Of a stretch of 31,258 bases of DNA, positions 7,761 to 14,966 are shown in pieces. Location: the NCBI GenBank assembly GCA_905214225.1, contig CAJMLL010000029.1, positions 1 to 31,258 on the forward strand, in the 5' to 3' direction. The notes beneath the pieces were generated by a model. The model saw only the letters and a list, made by a program, of their open reading frames with translations, made no database searches and had not been told where the DNA came from. Source of the DNA: an uncultured bacterium. GTDB lineage: Bacteria > Bacillota > Clostridia > Peptostreptococcales > Anaerovoracaceae. The stretch's first letter is position 1. Each line of letters begins with the position of its first letter. Both the position numbers and the translations under genes were made by a program.

Positions 7761-8243
7761 ATGTATTTCGATCATGTACAAACACTGGAAGAATTAAAGC
7801 GCGAATACCACATACTAGCGCTCCAGAATCACCCAGACCGCGGCGGGAACGTTGAAACGATGAAGCGCATTAATATGGAATATGACGTCGTGTTTAAGGA
7901 AGTCAAGGATGTCCACTACTCATATATAAAAAAGGAAACTTTTCACAAAGAAAGCAAGGAGGGTCCAGATGATTTCAAGGATTTGATCGGGAAGTTGATT
8001 AAGATGCCGGGACTCACGATTGAAATTATTGGCTGTTTCGTTTGGGTAGGAGGAGAAACCCGGAAACATAAAGATCAGCTGAAAGCGCTCGGGTTCCACT
8101 GGTCCAGAACGAAACTCAAGTGGTATAAATCCCCGGAAGGCTACCATCGATACGGCAACCGAGAATATTCCTATTCTGAAATCCGCGGAATGTATGGTGT
8201 TCAGGGAAAATATCAGTCTGAAGATCAGAAGCAGATCGAGTAA
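7761..8243 (+). CDS. J-domain (DnaJ-like) protein of mobile-element type
   Basis: 160 residues, starting after GGAAGGAG. The N-terminal 45 residues form a short J domain with the essential HPD motif (in LALQNHPDRGG, 18-28), so it should stimulate a host DnaK. It lacks the Gly/Phe and zinc regions of true DnaJ. The C-terminal half (about 75-135, with GCFVWVGGETRKHKDQLKAL and a WYKSPEGYHR tail) is a small beta-alpha module seen in similar mobile-element proteins, possibly nucleic-acid binding. Such proteins may recruit DnaK to the replication or transfer complex of the element; that role is inferred from context. Confidence 0.85.
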   Translation: MYFDHVQTLEELKREYHILALQNHPDRGGNVETMKRINMEYDVVFKEVKDVHYSYIKKETFHKESKEGPDDFKDLIGKLIKMPGLTIEIIGCFVWVGGETRKHKDQLKALGFHWSRTKLKWYKSPEGYHRYGNREYSYSEIRGMYGVQGKYQSEDQKQIE

Positions 8244-8249
8244 GAGGGA

Positions 8250-8282
8250 GGGACGCTCCGGCGTCCCCTTTCATTTTCTTTT
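8250..8282 (+). terminator. Intrinsic terminator after the J-domain gene
   Basis: GGGACGC (8250-8256) and GCGTCCC (8261-8267) form a stem with a TCCG tetraloop, followed by a T-rich tract (CTTTCATTTTCTTTT). It closes the mobility core. Confidence 0.85.
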
Positions 8283-8300
8283 CCCCAAACCCGCCCTTTT

Positions 8301-8640
8301 CCCATGATTGTTGGAGATGAGCATCAACAGGCGGAGTCAGTACCGCGACCGAACGGAATAATTTGGAATCGTGTTGCATACGCAGTAAAATTATGACACT
8401 GACAATTGTAACGGAGGAAATGTTATATCCGTTGGAATTGCAATAATTATGGTATTATCAGGCAGCATATTCAGATTTCGTTCTCGGATTTTTCAATCTT
8501 GTTTTGCATGGTTTCTGCTCCTCTTCAGAAAGGACGCGATCGGTCCGGCAGTTGCATCTGAGGTGATGAATTGGAATCGTGCAGCATATGCGGTAAAATT
8601 ACACCTTAATAAAATGAGGAGTTTGAAACGGAATCATCGT
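8301..8640 (+). repeat. Non-coding repeat family, copy C
   Basis: About 340 bp, same orientation as copies A and B. Blocks are GGCGGAGTCAGTACC (8331-8345, shared with 305-318), GACCGAACGGAATAATTTGG (8347-8366), GCATACGCAGTAAAATTA (8376-8393), TGACAATTGTAACGGAGG (8400-8417), CTCCTCTTCAG (8517-8527) and a second motif, GTGATGAATTGGAATCGTGC (8563-8582) with CATATGCGGTAAAATTAC (8585-8602). Its 5' flank also matches copy A, so the repeated unit includes the region before the first block. With A/B it brackets the mobility core. Confidence 0.7.
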
Positions 8641-8884
8641 TGAAAATACAAGGTTTTCGACATTTTTCCATCTGTGAATTGTAGTGTTTTGCCGTAAATT
8701 CGTTCTTGTTCAATCTATTTTCGAAGGAAGGCTCTTGGTAAAAGGAAGATAACCGTTCCGTTATCTGCTTCTGTTATTTCACCACATTTTCGCTTTTTTT
8801 CCAAATTATCCGGTATTCTGGCGAGTGAGGTTTCCTCTTCATGTCGGGAGAAAAGAGTGGCAAAATGAAAAACAAGCGTTGTAC
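8641..8884. other. Intergenic stretch, nothing firm
   Basis: AT-rich and without a convincing gene. One short hairpin is seen: AGATAAC (8747-8753) with GTTATCT (8760-8766), no T-run. It lies between repeat copy C and the promoter of the exported protein. Confidence 0.5.
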
Positions 8885-8911
8885 TTGACACTCTTTGGAT
8901 TGTTCAGCATG

Positions 8912-8939
8912 TTGTAATATGCTTTTACCGTACTATAAT
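8912..8939 (+). promoter_or_regulatory. Promoter of the exported-protein gene
   Basis: TTGTAA (8912-8917) and TATAAT (8934-8939) with 16-base spacing. A TTGACA at 8885-8890 is a second possible -35, but no good -10 lies 17 bases from it. Confidence 0.55.
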
Positions 8940-8977
8940 AAGAAACAACAAGTGTTTTATTGAGAAAGGAGAGAAGG

Positions 8978-9622
8978 ATGGAAAAACAAAGATTACAAGG
9001 CCTCTGCAAAAAAGCACTGGTTGGCACACTGGTATTTACCGTGGCAATCTGCTTCATGATACCTCAGACGGTGCACGCAGAAGTAAAAAGCGGGTATTAC
9101 ACGGAGCAGGCTCTGAAGGCTTATCAGAGAGGAAACTTCAAACTGGCGAAGAAACTGTTCCTGAAGGAACCGAGATATCACGAGAAGTGTGTCACGAACA
9201 TGTCCGCTAAACATCTGAAAGCTTACCGGGCAGTGATCAAAAGATTTAAGAAGAGCAAGAAACACCCGCTTTCCTACAACTGCTATACCGACATCAACAA
9301 GGATGGACATGCCGAAATGCTCCTGCAATACGGCACATGTGAAGCTGATTACCGGACGAATGTGTATGAGTACTACTCTGGCGGTGTGCACTGCGTCGGA
9401 AAGATCTGGTCTGGTCATACTGGGTTTGCCTGCTATCCAAATCATAATGGCGTGATTGCGCAGTGGGAACATATGGAAGGAGAGGCATTTACCATATACT
9501 CTTTAAAACATCACAAGCTGTATTGCAGCCAGAAATATTCGATGCATGATATTGGTCCGAACGGAGAGTATAGTATGTTGCTTCGTAACGGACTTATAGT
9601 ACATAATTTTATGTATCACTAA
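8978..9622 (+). CDS. Exported protein of unknown function
   Basis: The ATG at 8978 is chosen because AGGAG lies six bases before it, giving 214 residues; a TTG at 8960 lies upstream of that site. The N-terminus is a classical signal peptide: a basic start, a hydrophobic stretch (LVGTLVFTVAICFMIP) and a VHA cleavage site at about residue 35. The mature part begins with a TPR-like helix pair (YYTEQALKAYQRGNFKLAKK). A YTDINKDGHAEMLLQYG stretch follows, which resembles the D-x-[DN]-x-DG loops of FG-GAP/dockerin-like calcium-binding repeats. No lipobox or wall anchor is seen. It is the first gene of the cargo, with its own promoter and terminator. Function is unknown. Confidence 0.75.
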   Translation: MEKQRLQGLCKKALVGTLVFTVAICFMIPQTVHAEVKSGYYTEQALKAYQRGNFKLAKKLFLKEPRYHEKCVTNMSAKHLKAYRAVIKRFKKSKKHPLSYNCYTDINKDGHAEMLLQYGTCEADYRTNVYEYYSGGVHCVGKIWSGHTGFACYPNHNGVIAQWEHMEGEAFTIYSLKHHKLYCSQKYSMHDIGPNGEYSMLLRNGLIVHNFMYH

Positions 9623-9641
9623 TACCGCAGCATTTGGAATA

Positions 9642-9672
9642 ACCGGCAGGGGAATCCTCTGCTGGTCTTTTT
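9642..9672 (+). terminator. Intrinsic terminator after the exported-protein gene
   Basis: ACCGGCAG (9642-9649) pairs with CTGCTGGT (9659-9666, one G-T wobble) and is followed by CTTTTTG. Confidence 0.8.
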
Positions 9673-9710
9673 GTGTCCTGACAGCTTCGAGTTATAGCAA
9701 TAATGGTTTA

Positions 9711-9802
9711 GGTTTCAAAAAACCAAAATTAGGTTATAAATAACCTTGACAATTATATATGCCAGGTGTACTATACAGTCAGAAGTTAGGTTATTGAAAA
9801 CC
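9711..9802. promoter_or_regulatory. Three GGTT-N6-AACC palindromes around the R-M promoter
   Basis: Sites are at 9711-9724, 9732-9745 (GGTTATAAATAACC, a perfect palindrome) and 9789-9802, each preceded by TTA or TTTA. The first two start 21 bases apart, i.e. on the same helix face, and end directly against the -35 box. The third lies between the -10 box and the ribosome-binding site. This layout suits a dimeric repressor that loops or blocks the promoter. No gene for the binding protein is adjacent. Confidence 0.7.
9746..9774 (+). promoter_or_regulatory. Promoter of the type I R-M operon
   Basis: A consensus TTGACA (9746-9751), 17-base spacer and TACTAT (9769-9774). It overlaps the GGTT-N6-AACC sites described separately. 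Confidence 0.75.
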
Positions 9803-9822
9803 AAACACAAGGAGGCACGAAA

Positions 9823-11517
9823 ATGAAAAAAATGGATGAAATGACGAATGAAGCTGCAAAGATGCTGGAAAACAAGCACAAGGAGATCACTTATGAAAAT
9901 TTGGTTTCCTTTCTATATGCGGCAAAGAAGCTGAAGGAAGCTAATGACGATTCTTACAAAGAGATGCTGAATGCGATTGATGACGACCTGCGTTTGACAG
10001 TTGAAAGAGACGTTCCAAAGAAAAGCTTCGATGCAGTAAAGGAGTTTGCGGAACATCATATGGAAGCTGAATTTGACCGGGCGCTGCTTCACTGCAGGGA
10101 AAATCACTTTGATACGAACAGCATGACAGCTCCAGGGGAATCGCTAATCAATTTCCTTGAGCAGGTACTGAATGTTTATGCAGCGCGGTCCGTTCTCAGT
10201 CTCGGATTCTGGGATCAGAGCGATTTCCTTGCACAGGTCTTATGCAAGACGGAAAAGACGAACGTCAGAGCGTCTATTCAGTACGCGCCATACCGGGATT
10301 ATTCAAGAATGCGTATGGAGCAGTTTGGAAGCCGTATTTCCTGGTTTGCTGAAGATCCGTTTGGAAACCAGATCGAAAAAGCGGATGCGGTGTTCTGTTT
10401 TCCGCCGTTTGGGAAAAACACCGTTGAATCGGCACAGGATCGCGAATCGGCATACCTCTCCGATTTAGGAATGGAAAAACCTGCGGCATCCGCTTATGCT
10501 TACGCGGTATTGGCGTCTCACCTGATCGCCGAGAACGGAAAAGCAGCCGTTCTTCTGCATCCGTCTGATCTTACATCCACACGTCCGGGTGAGAAAGAGT
10601 GCAGGGAGTGGCTCATCGATAACGAAATGCTTGAATCCGTAGTTCTTCTTCCAGGCGGATTAGTGCACGGAACGAATGTTGATACGGCGCTTTTGATTTT
10701 GAGTCACGGGAATAAACAGGTCCGCTTTGTCGACGTGAAGGAGGCCGGTCTGTACAGGAAGGAAAGACGGGAGACGGAAATGGATCCTTCACAGATGAAA
10801 AAGATCATGGAGCTTCTCATCAGTGATGAAAGCAGCAGCTTTGCCCGTACGATTTCCAATAATGAGATTTCCAGTCATGAGTATTCCCTTGATTTTCACC
10901 GGTATCTGGCAGAAAGCTTGATGGTCAAGGATGGAGTCAAATTCAAGAGCGTAATGAAATACATCTCCCGGGGAGCGCAGACTGCGTCAAAGGAAGTGAA
11001 AGTGCTGGAGACAGAAGAACACACCAGCTGTAGATATCTCGCAATTTCCGATGTTGAAAACGGAATGATCCGTTCGGATCTTTCCTATCTGAAGGGAATC
11101 CCGGAGAAGATGGAGAAGTACTGCGTTCAAGACGGCGATCTGCTGATTTCTCGCAGCTATCCGTTCAAGACGGCAGTTGCTAAGATAGAAGAGAGCGAAC
11201 AGATTCTTCTCTCCGGCAATTTTTACTGCATCCGGGTAGATTCCAGCAAAGCCAATCCGTACTTTATCAAGGCTTTCCTGGAAAGTAAACGTGGTTCTGA
11301 AATCCTGGAGATGCTGGGTAAAGGCACTGCTATTCCGATGATCAGCGCATCTGACCTGAAAGAACTTATGATCCCATTACCGGATATGGAAACGCAGAAC
11401 AGGGTAGCGGAAAGCTATCTTGCCGCGCAGCAGGACGTCATTACCTGCAGAAGGGAGTACGAGCAGGCACTGGAGAAACTTGCAGAAACATACGATCAGG
11501 AAATGGCCGGAGAATAG
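9823..11517 (+). CDS. Degenerate N6-methylase fused to a type I specificity half-subunit
   Basis: 564 residues, starting after ACAAGGAGG. Residues 1-100 are helical, about 105-365 follow the N6-adenine methylase fold of HsdM, and about 370-564 are one HsdS-like target domain followed by a helix. Both catalytic motifs are lost: motif IV reads CFPPF (192-196) where an active enzyme has NPPF, and the SAM-binding motif I position reads SVLSLGFWDQ (123-132) with no G-x-G. The C-terminal part has the usual HsdS signature (GDLLISRS at 438-445, GTAIPMISASDLKELMIPLP at 501-520). It is first in the R-M operon and 78 bases before hsdM. It may be a non-catalytic DNA-recognition or regulatory partner. An inactive remnant is possible, but the frame is intact and well translated. 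Confidence 0.75.
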   Translation: MKKMDEMTNEAAKMLENKHKEITYENLVSFLYAAKKLKEANDDSYKEMLNAIDDDLRLTVERDVPKKSFDAVKEFAEHHMEAEFDRALLHCRENHFDTNSMTAPGESLINFLEQVLNVYAARSVLSLGFWDQSDFLAQVLCKTEKTNVRASIQYAPYRDYSRMRMEQFGSRISWFAEDPFGNQIEKADAVFCFPPFGKNTVESAQDRESAYLSDLGMEKPAASAYAYAVLASHLIAENGKAAVLLHPSDLTSTRPGEKECREWLIDNEMLESVVLLPGGLVHGTNVDTALLILSHGNKQVRFVDVKEAGLYRKERRETEMDPSQMKKIMELLISDESSSFARTISNNEISSHEYSLDFHRYLAESLMVKDGVKFKSVMKYISRGAQTASKEVKVLETEEHTSCRYLAISDVENGMIRSDLSYLKGIPEKMEKYCVQDGDLLISRSYPFKTAVAKIEESEQILLSGNFYCIRVDSSKANPYFIKAFLESKRGSEILEMLGKGTAIPMISASDLKELMIPLPDMETQNRVAESYLAAQQDVITCRREYEQALEKLAETYDQEMAGE

Positions 11518-11595
11518 CGTAATGATCATAGAAGAACGGTTTTCTAGATGATATACTGTTAAGGAAATACGAAATGATTACGGAGGAACGCAGCA

Positions 11596-13701
11596 ATGAA
11601 AGAAGAAGAGAAGAAAATTTTCTTGGATGATGAACCGGTAGACATTACGTCGGAAGCGAATTTCATCTGGTCGATTGCAAATAAACTGCGCGGCAGCTAT
11701 ATGCCAGATAAATACGGCGACGTCATCATTCCGATGACCATCATCCGCAGATTCGAATGCACACTTGAAGAGACGAAGGCAAAAGTAGTGGATAAATTCG
11801 AAGAGAACCCGAACTATCCGCCGAAAGCACTGCTAAAGCTGTCCGGATGCCAGTTCTATAACACGAGCCGCTATTCGCTCAGAGAGCTCTGCAACGATCC
11901 GGATCATCTTGCGGACAACTTCAGAAGCTATCTGGAAGGATTCTCTTCGAACGTGCAGGACATCCTGAAGTCTCTTGAAATGGATGCGCACATCAAGAAG
12001 ATGAACAAAGATGGATGTCTGTATTCCGTCATTGATGCCTTCTCCGACCTGGATCTGAGTCCGGAAAAGTTCGATTCCATTAAGATGGGATATATCTTCG
12101 AGAACCTGATCGGCCGCTTCTTCCAGAACGTGGATGCCGGCCAGTATTACACCGGACGTGACATCATTAAAATGCTGGTTTCCGTTCTTCTCGCAGAGGG
12201 CAGTGACGATGTATTTGAAGACGGAAAGGTTGTCACAGTCTGCGATCAGGCATGCGGAACAGGCGGAATGCTGACCACCGCATACGACTACATCAAGCGT
12301 CTGAACCCAACAGCAGATGTGCGTTTATTCGGGCAGGAGTTCATGGGTACCTCTTACGCAATCGGTCTTGCGGAGATGCTGATTAAAGGGCAGAACGCAG
12401 ATCATTTCAAGTTCGCGGACACGTTGAAAACGGACTGCTTCCCGGATAGAAAGATGCGCTTTCTTCTTGAGAACCCGCCATTCGGATCTCCGTGGGGCGG
12501 AAAAGACGCCAAAGAGGGTCAGGAAGCGGCTGTGAAGAAGGAATACGAGAAGGGATATGCAGGCCGCTGGGGCGCAGGACTTCCGTCCAGCGGAGACTCA
12601 CAGCTTCTTTTTCTCCAGTCTGCTGTTGCAAAGATGGACGATGAAAACGGACGCGCGGCAATTATTGAAAACGGATCCCCTCTGTTTACGGGCGGTGTAG
12701 CATCCGGCGAATCGCAGATCAGGCGCTGGCTACTGGAAAACGATCTGATCGAAGCGATTATCGCGATGCCGACAGACCTGTTTTACAACACTGGTATTGC
12801 TACCTACGCCTGGATTCTGTCAAAGAACAAACGTCCGGAGCGCCGTGGAAAGGTTCAGCTGATTGATGCCACGGGTATTTACCACAAGCTGAGAAAACCT
12901 CTCGGAAACAAGAAAAATGAGTTTACTGCGGAGGACCGGAAACAGATTACAGAGCTGTATGTCAATTTCAAGGAGAATGACCTCTGCCAGATTCATGATA
13001 ACCATGAATTTATCTACCGTGAGTATGCCGTTATGCAGCCTCTTCAGAGAAGTTATGCAATCAACGAAGAGAGGATCAACAATCTGGTTTCCGGAAAGGC
13101 ACTGGACAATCTGTACAACGAGGCAAAGGTCAACGAGCTTGAAGAGAAAGAAACATACGGTGAAAAGCTGACGGAAAAGGACAAGAAGAAACTTGCCAGC
13201 CTGAAGAAGGGAAAACCGCTGTACGATTCGATTCTGTCTGCTTTAAAAGAGCATGAAGACGAGCGGAAATACCTTTCAAAAGACCTCTTCCGTCCGGTAC
13301 TGGAAGAAGCACTAGAAGGACTTGATGTTGATAAGAAGCTGATGGATAAGATCGAAGATGGCCTTTCTGTTATGGACAAGACGGCGGAAATCCAAAAGGA
13401 TAAGAAAGGTCACATCATCTACGACAAAGAAACGAAGGATACAGAGACAGTCAACATTGATGAAGACATCGACACTTACATGAAGCGGGAAGTTCTTCCG
13501 TTTATTCCGGATGCCAAGGCGTTCTTTGAAGAAGACCTGTCCAAGAAGAAACCGGTAATCAAGACCGGCGCGGAAATTCCGTTCACGAGATTCTTCTATA
13601 AATATCAGCAGCCGGAACCGAGTGAAAAGCTTGCGGATGAATTCATAGCACTTGAAAACAAGGTCAACAGCGAGATTTCAGAGCTGTTTTCGGAGGAGTA
13701 A
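11596..13701 (+). CDS. hsdM: Type I restriction-modification methyltransferase subunit
   Basis: 701 residues, starting after CGGAGGAA. It transfers a methyl group from SAM to adenine N6 within the M2S and R2M2S complexes. Visible motifs are the N-terminal HsdM helical domain (about 20-170), GQYYT (182-186), SAM-binding motif I DQACGTGGML (217-226) and catalytic motif IV ENPPFG (292-297), all intact. About 480-640 is a long, Lys/Glu-rich helical insertion (for example EKLTEKDKKKLASLKKGK), making it longer than the typical HsdM of about 500 residues. The C-terminus (650-701) has the helices that contact HsdS. It ends two bases before hsdS, whose site is inside its final codons. Confidence 0.95.
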   Translation: MKEEEKKIFLDDEPVDITSEANFIWSIANKLRGSYMPDKYGDVIIPMTIIRRFECTLEETKAKVVDKFEENPNYPPKALLKLSGCQFYNTSRYSLRELCNDPDHLADNFRSYLEGFSSNVQDILKSLEMDAHIKKMNKDGCLYSVIDAFSDLDLSPEKFDSIKMGYIFENLIGRFFQNVDAGQYYTGRDIIKMLVSVLLAEGSDDVFEDGKVVTVCDQACGTGGMLTTAYDYIKRLNPTADVRLFGQEFMGTSYAIGLAEMLIKGQNADHFKFADTLKTDCFPDRKMRFLLENPPFGSPWGGKDAKEGQEAAVKKEYEKGYAGRWGAGLPSSGDSQLLFLQSAVAKMDDENGRAAIIENGSPLFTGGVASGESQIRRWLLENDLIEAIIAMPTDLFYNTGIATYAWILSKNKRPERRGKVQLIDATGIYHKLRKPLGNKKNEFTAEDRKQITELYVNFKENDLCQIHDNHEFIYREYAVMQPLQRSYAINEERINNLVSGKALDNLYNEAKVNELEEKETYGEKLTEKDKKKLASLKKGKPLYDSILSALKEHEDERKYLSKDLFRPVLEEALEGLDVDKKLMDKIEDGLSVMDKTAEIQKDKKGHIIYDKETKDTETVNIDEDIDTYMKREVLPFIPDAKAFFEEDLSKKKPVIKTGAEIPFTRFFYKYQQPEPSEKLADEFIALENKVNSEISELFSEE

Positions 13702-13703
13702 AG

Positions 13704-14966
13704 ATGGCAGAACGGAAAATGAAAGACAGCGGGATTGAGTGGATTGGTGAAATTCCGGAAAATTGGAAGTGTTGCAAACAAAAATATGAGGTTCAGCTAA
13801 TCAATGGTCGTGCATATAGTGATGATGAATTTGAAGATGATGGGAAATATCGTGTATTACGTGTAGGGAATTTATTCTCCAATCCTGTTTGGTATACATC
13901 AAGTTTAGAACTGGCAGCAGATAAGTATTGTGAAAAAGGAGATTTGCTGTATGCATGGTCAATGTCTTACGCGCCAGTAATCTGGGAAGGTGAAAGAGTT
14001 ATTTTCCATTACCATATCTGGAAAGCAAAATTAACACAAGATGTAGATAAAAAATTTGTTTATTATTATTTTATGGCGCTCACTGATGCTTTAAAGTCAG
14101 AAATACATGAGACAACGATGGGATTTATCACAATGGGTGTTATGAATAATTCTCATCTTGCATTTCCAGATATAGCGGAGCAAGAATCCATCGCAGATTT
14201 CCTTGACTCCAAGTGCTCCCAGATCGACCACATCGCAGAGAATATCCAGAAGGAAATTGACAAGCTGGAGGAGTACAAGCGCAGTGTCATCACGGAGGCT
14301 GTAACGAAGGGTCTGAATCCGGATGTGGAGATGAAGGACAGCGGAGTAGAATGGGTTGGAATGATACCGGCGCATTGGAAAATTCATCCTGTGTACAGTT
14401 GCTTTGGGGAAAGAAAAAATGTCAACAAACTGGGAATTGAAAAGAACCTGCTTTCATTGAGTTATGGAAGGATAATCCGAAAAGACATCAATTCCAAAGG
14501 CGGGCTGTTGCCTGCAAGCTTCAATACATATAATATTGTAGAACCAGGAGATATCATCATTCGCCCGACAGATCTGCAGAATGATAAACGCAGTTTAAGA
14601 ACTGGGCTAGTTGAAGAGCATGGAATTATTACGTCTGCGTATATCGATTTGATGCCAATAGGTGATGTTGATACAGAGTATTATCATTATCTGCTGCATT
14701 CTTATGATGTGATGAAGGTCTTTTATAACATGGGGAACGGAGTGCGGCAGAGTCTGAATTTCTCAGAGTTCTCGAAACTGATGATTTTCGAACCGCCGAT
14801 CAGTGAACAGCATCAAATCGTTAAACATCTCAACCAGAAGTGTGAACAGATAAACTCAGTGATTCAAAAAAAGAAAGAACAGCTTTCCAAACTCGATTCA
14901 TACAAGAAATCTTTGATCTACGAGTATGTGACCGGCAAAAAGGAGGTTCCGGAGGTAACGGCATGA
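13704..14966 (+). CDS. hsdS: Type I restriction-modification specificity subunit
   Basis: 420 residues. Two target-recognition domains are arranged in the usual circular way, each preceded by the repeated entry motif MKDSGxEWxGxIPxxWK (6-22 and again at about 210-226). TRD1 covers about 20-150, the central coiled coil about 160-205 (EKEIDKLEEYKRSV-like), TRD2 about 230-365, and the C-terminal coil about 375-415. It is in phase with hsdM and overlaps hsdR by four bases (ATGA), so the genes are translated together. The two TRDs give a bipartite recognition sequence that cannot be read from the protein. TRD1 is more AT-rich than the flanks, suggesting exchange by recombination. Confidence 0.95.
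   Translation: MAERKMKDSGIEWIGEIPENWKCCKQKYEVQLINGRAYSDDEFEDDGKYRVLRVGNLFSNPVWYTSSLELAADKYCEKGDLLYAWSMSYAPVIWEGERVIFHYHIWKAKLTQDVDKKFVYYYFMALTDALKSEIHETTMGFITMGVMNNSHLAFPDIAEQESIADFLDSKCSQIDHIAENIQKEIDKLEEYKRSVITEAVTKGLNPDVEMKDSGVEWVGMIPAHWKIHPVYSCFGERKNVNKLGIEKNLLSLSYGRIIRKDINSKGGLLPASFNTYNIVEPGDIIIRPTDLQNDKRSLRTGLVEEHGIITSAYIDLMPIGDVDTEYYHYLLHSYDVMKVFYNMGNGVRQSLNFSEFSKLMIFEPPISEQHQIVKHLNQKCEQINSVIQKKKEQLSKLDSYKKSLIYEYVTGKKEVPEVTA

Noticed and set aside
8116..8379. Possible small gene antisense to the J-domain gene end
   Set aside because: It overlaps the J-domain gene, its terminator and repeat copy C, and has no start signal.
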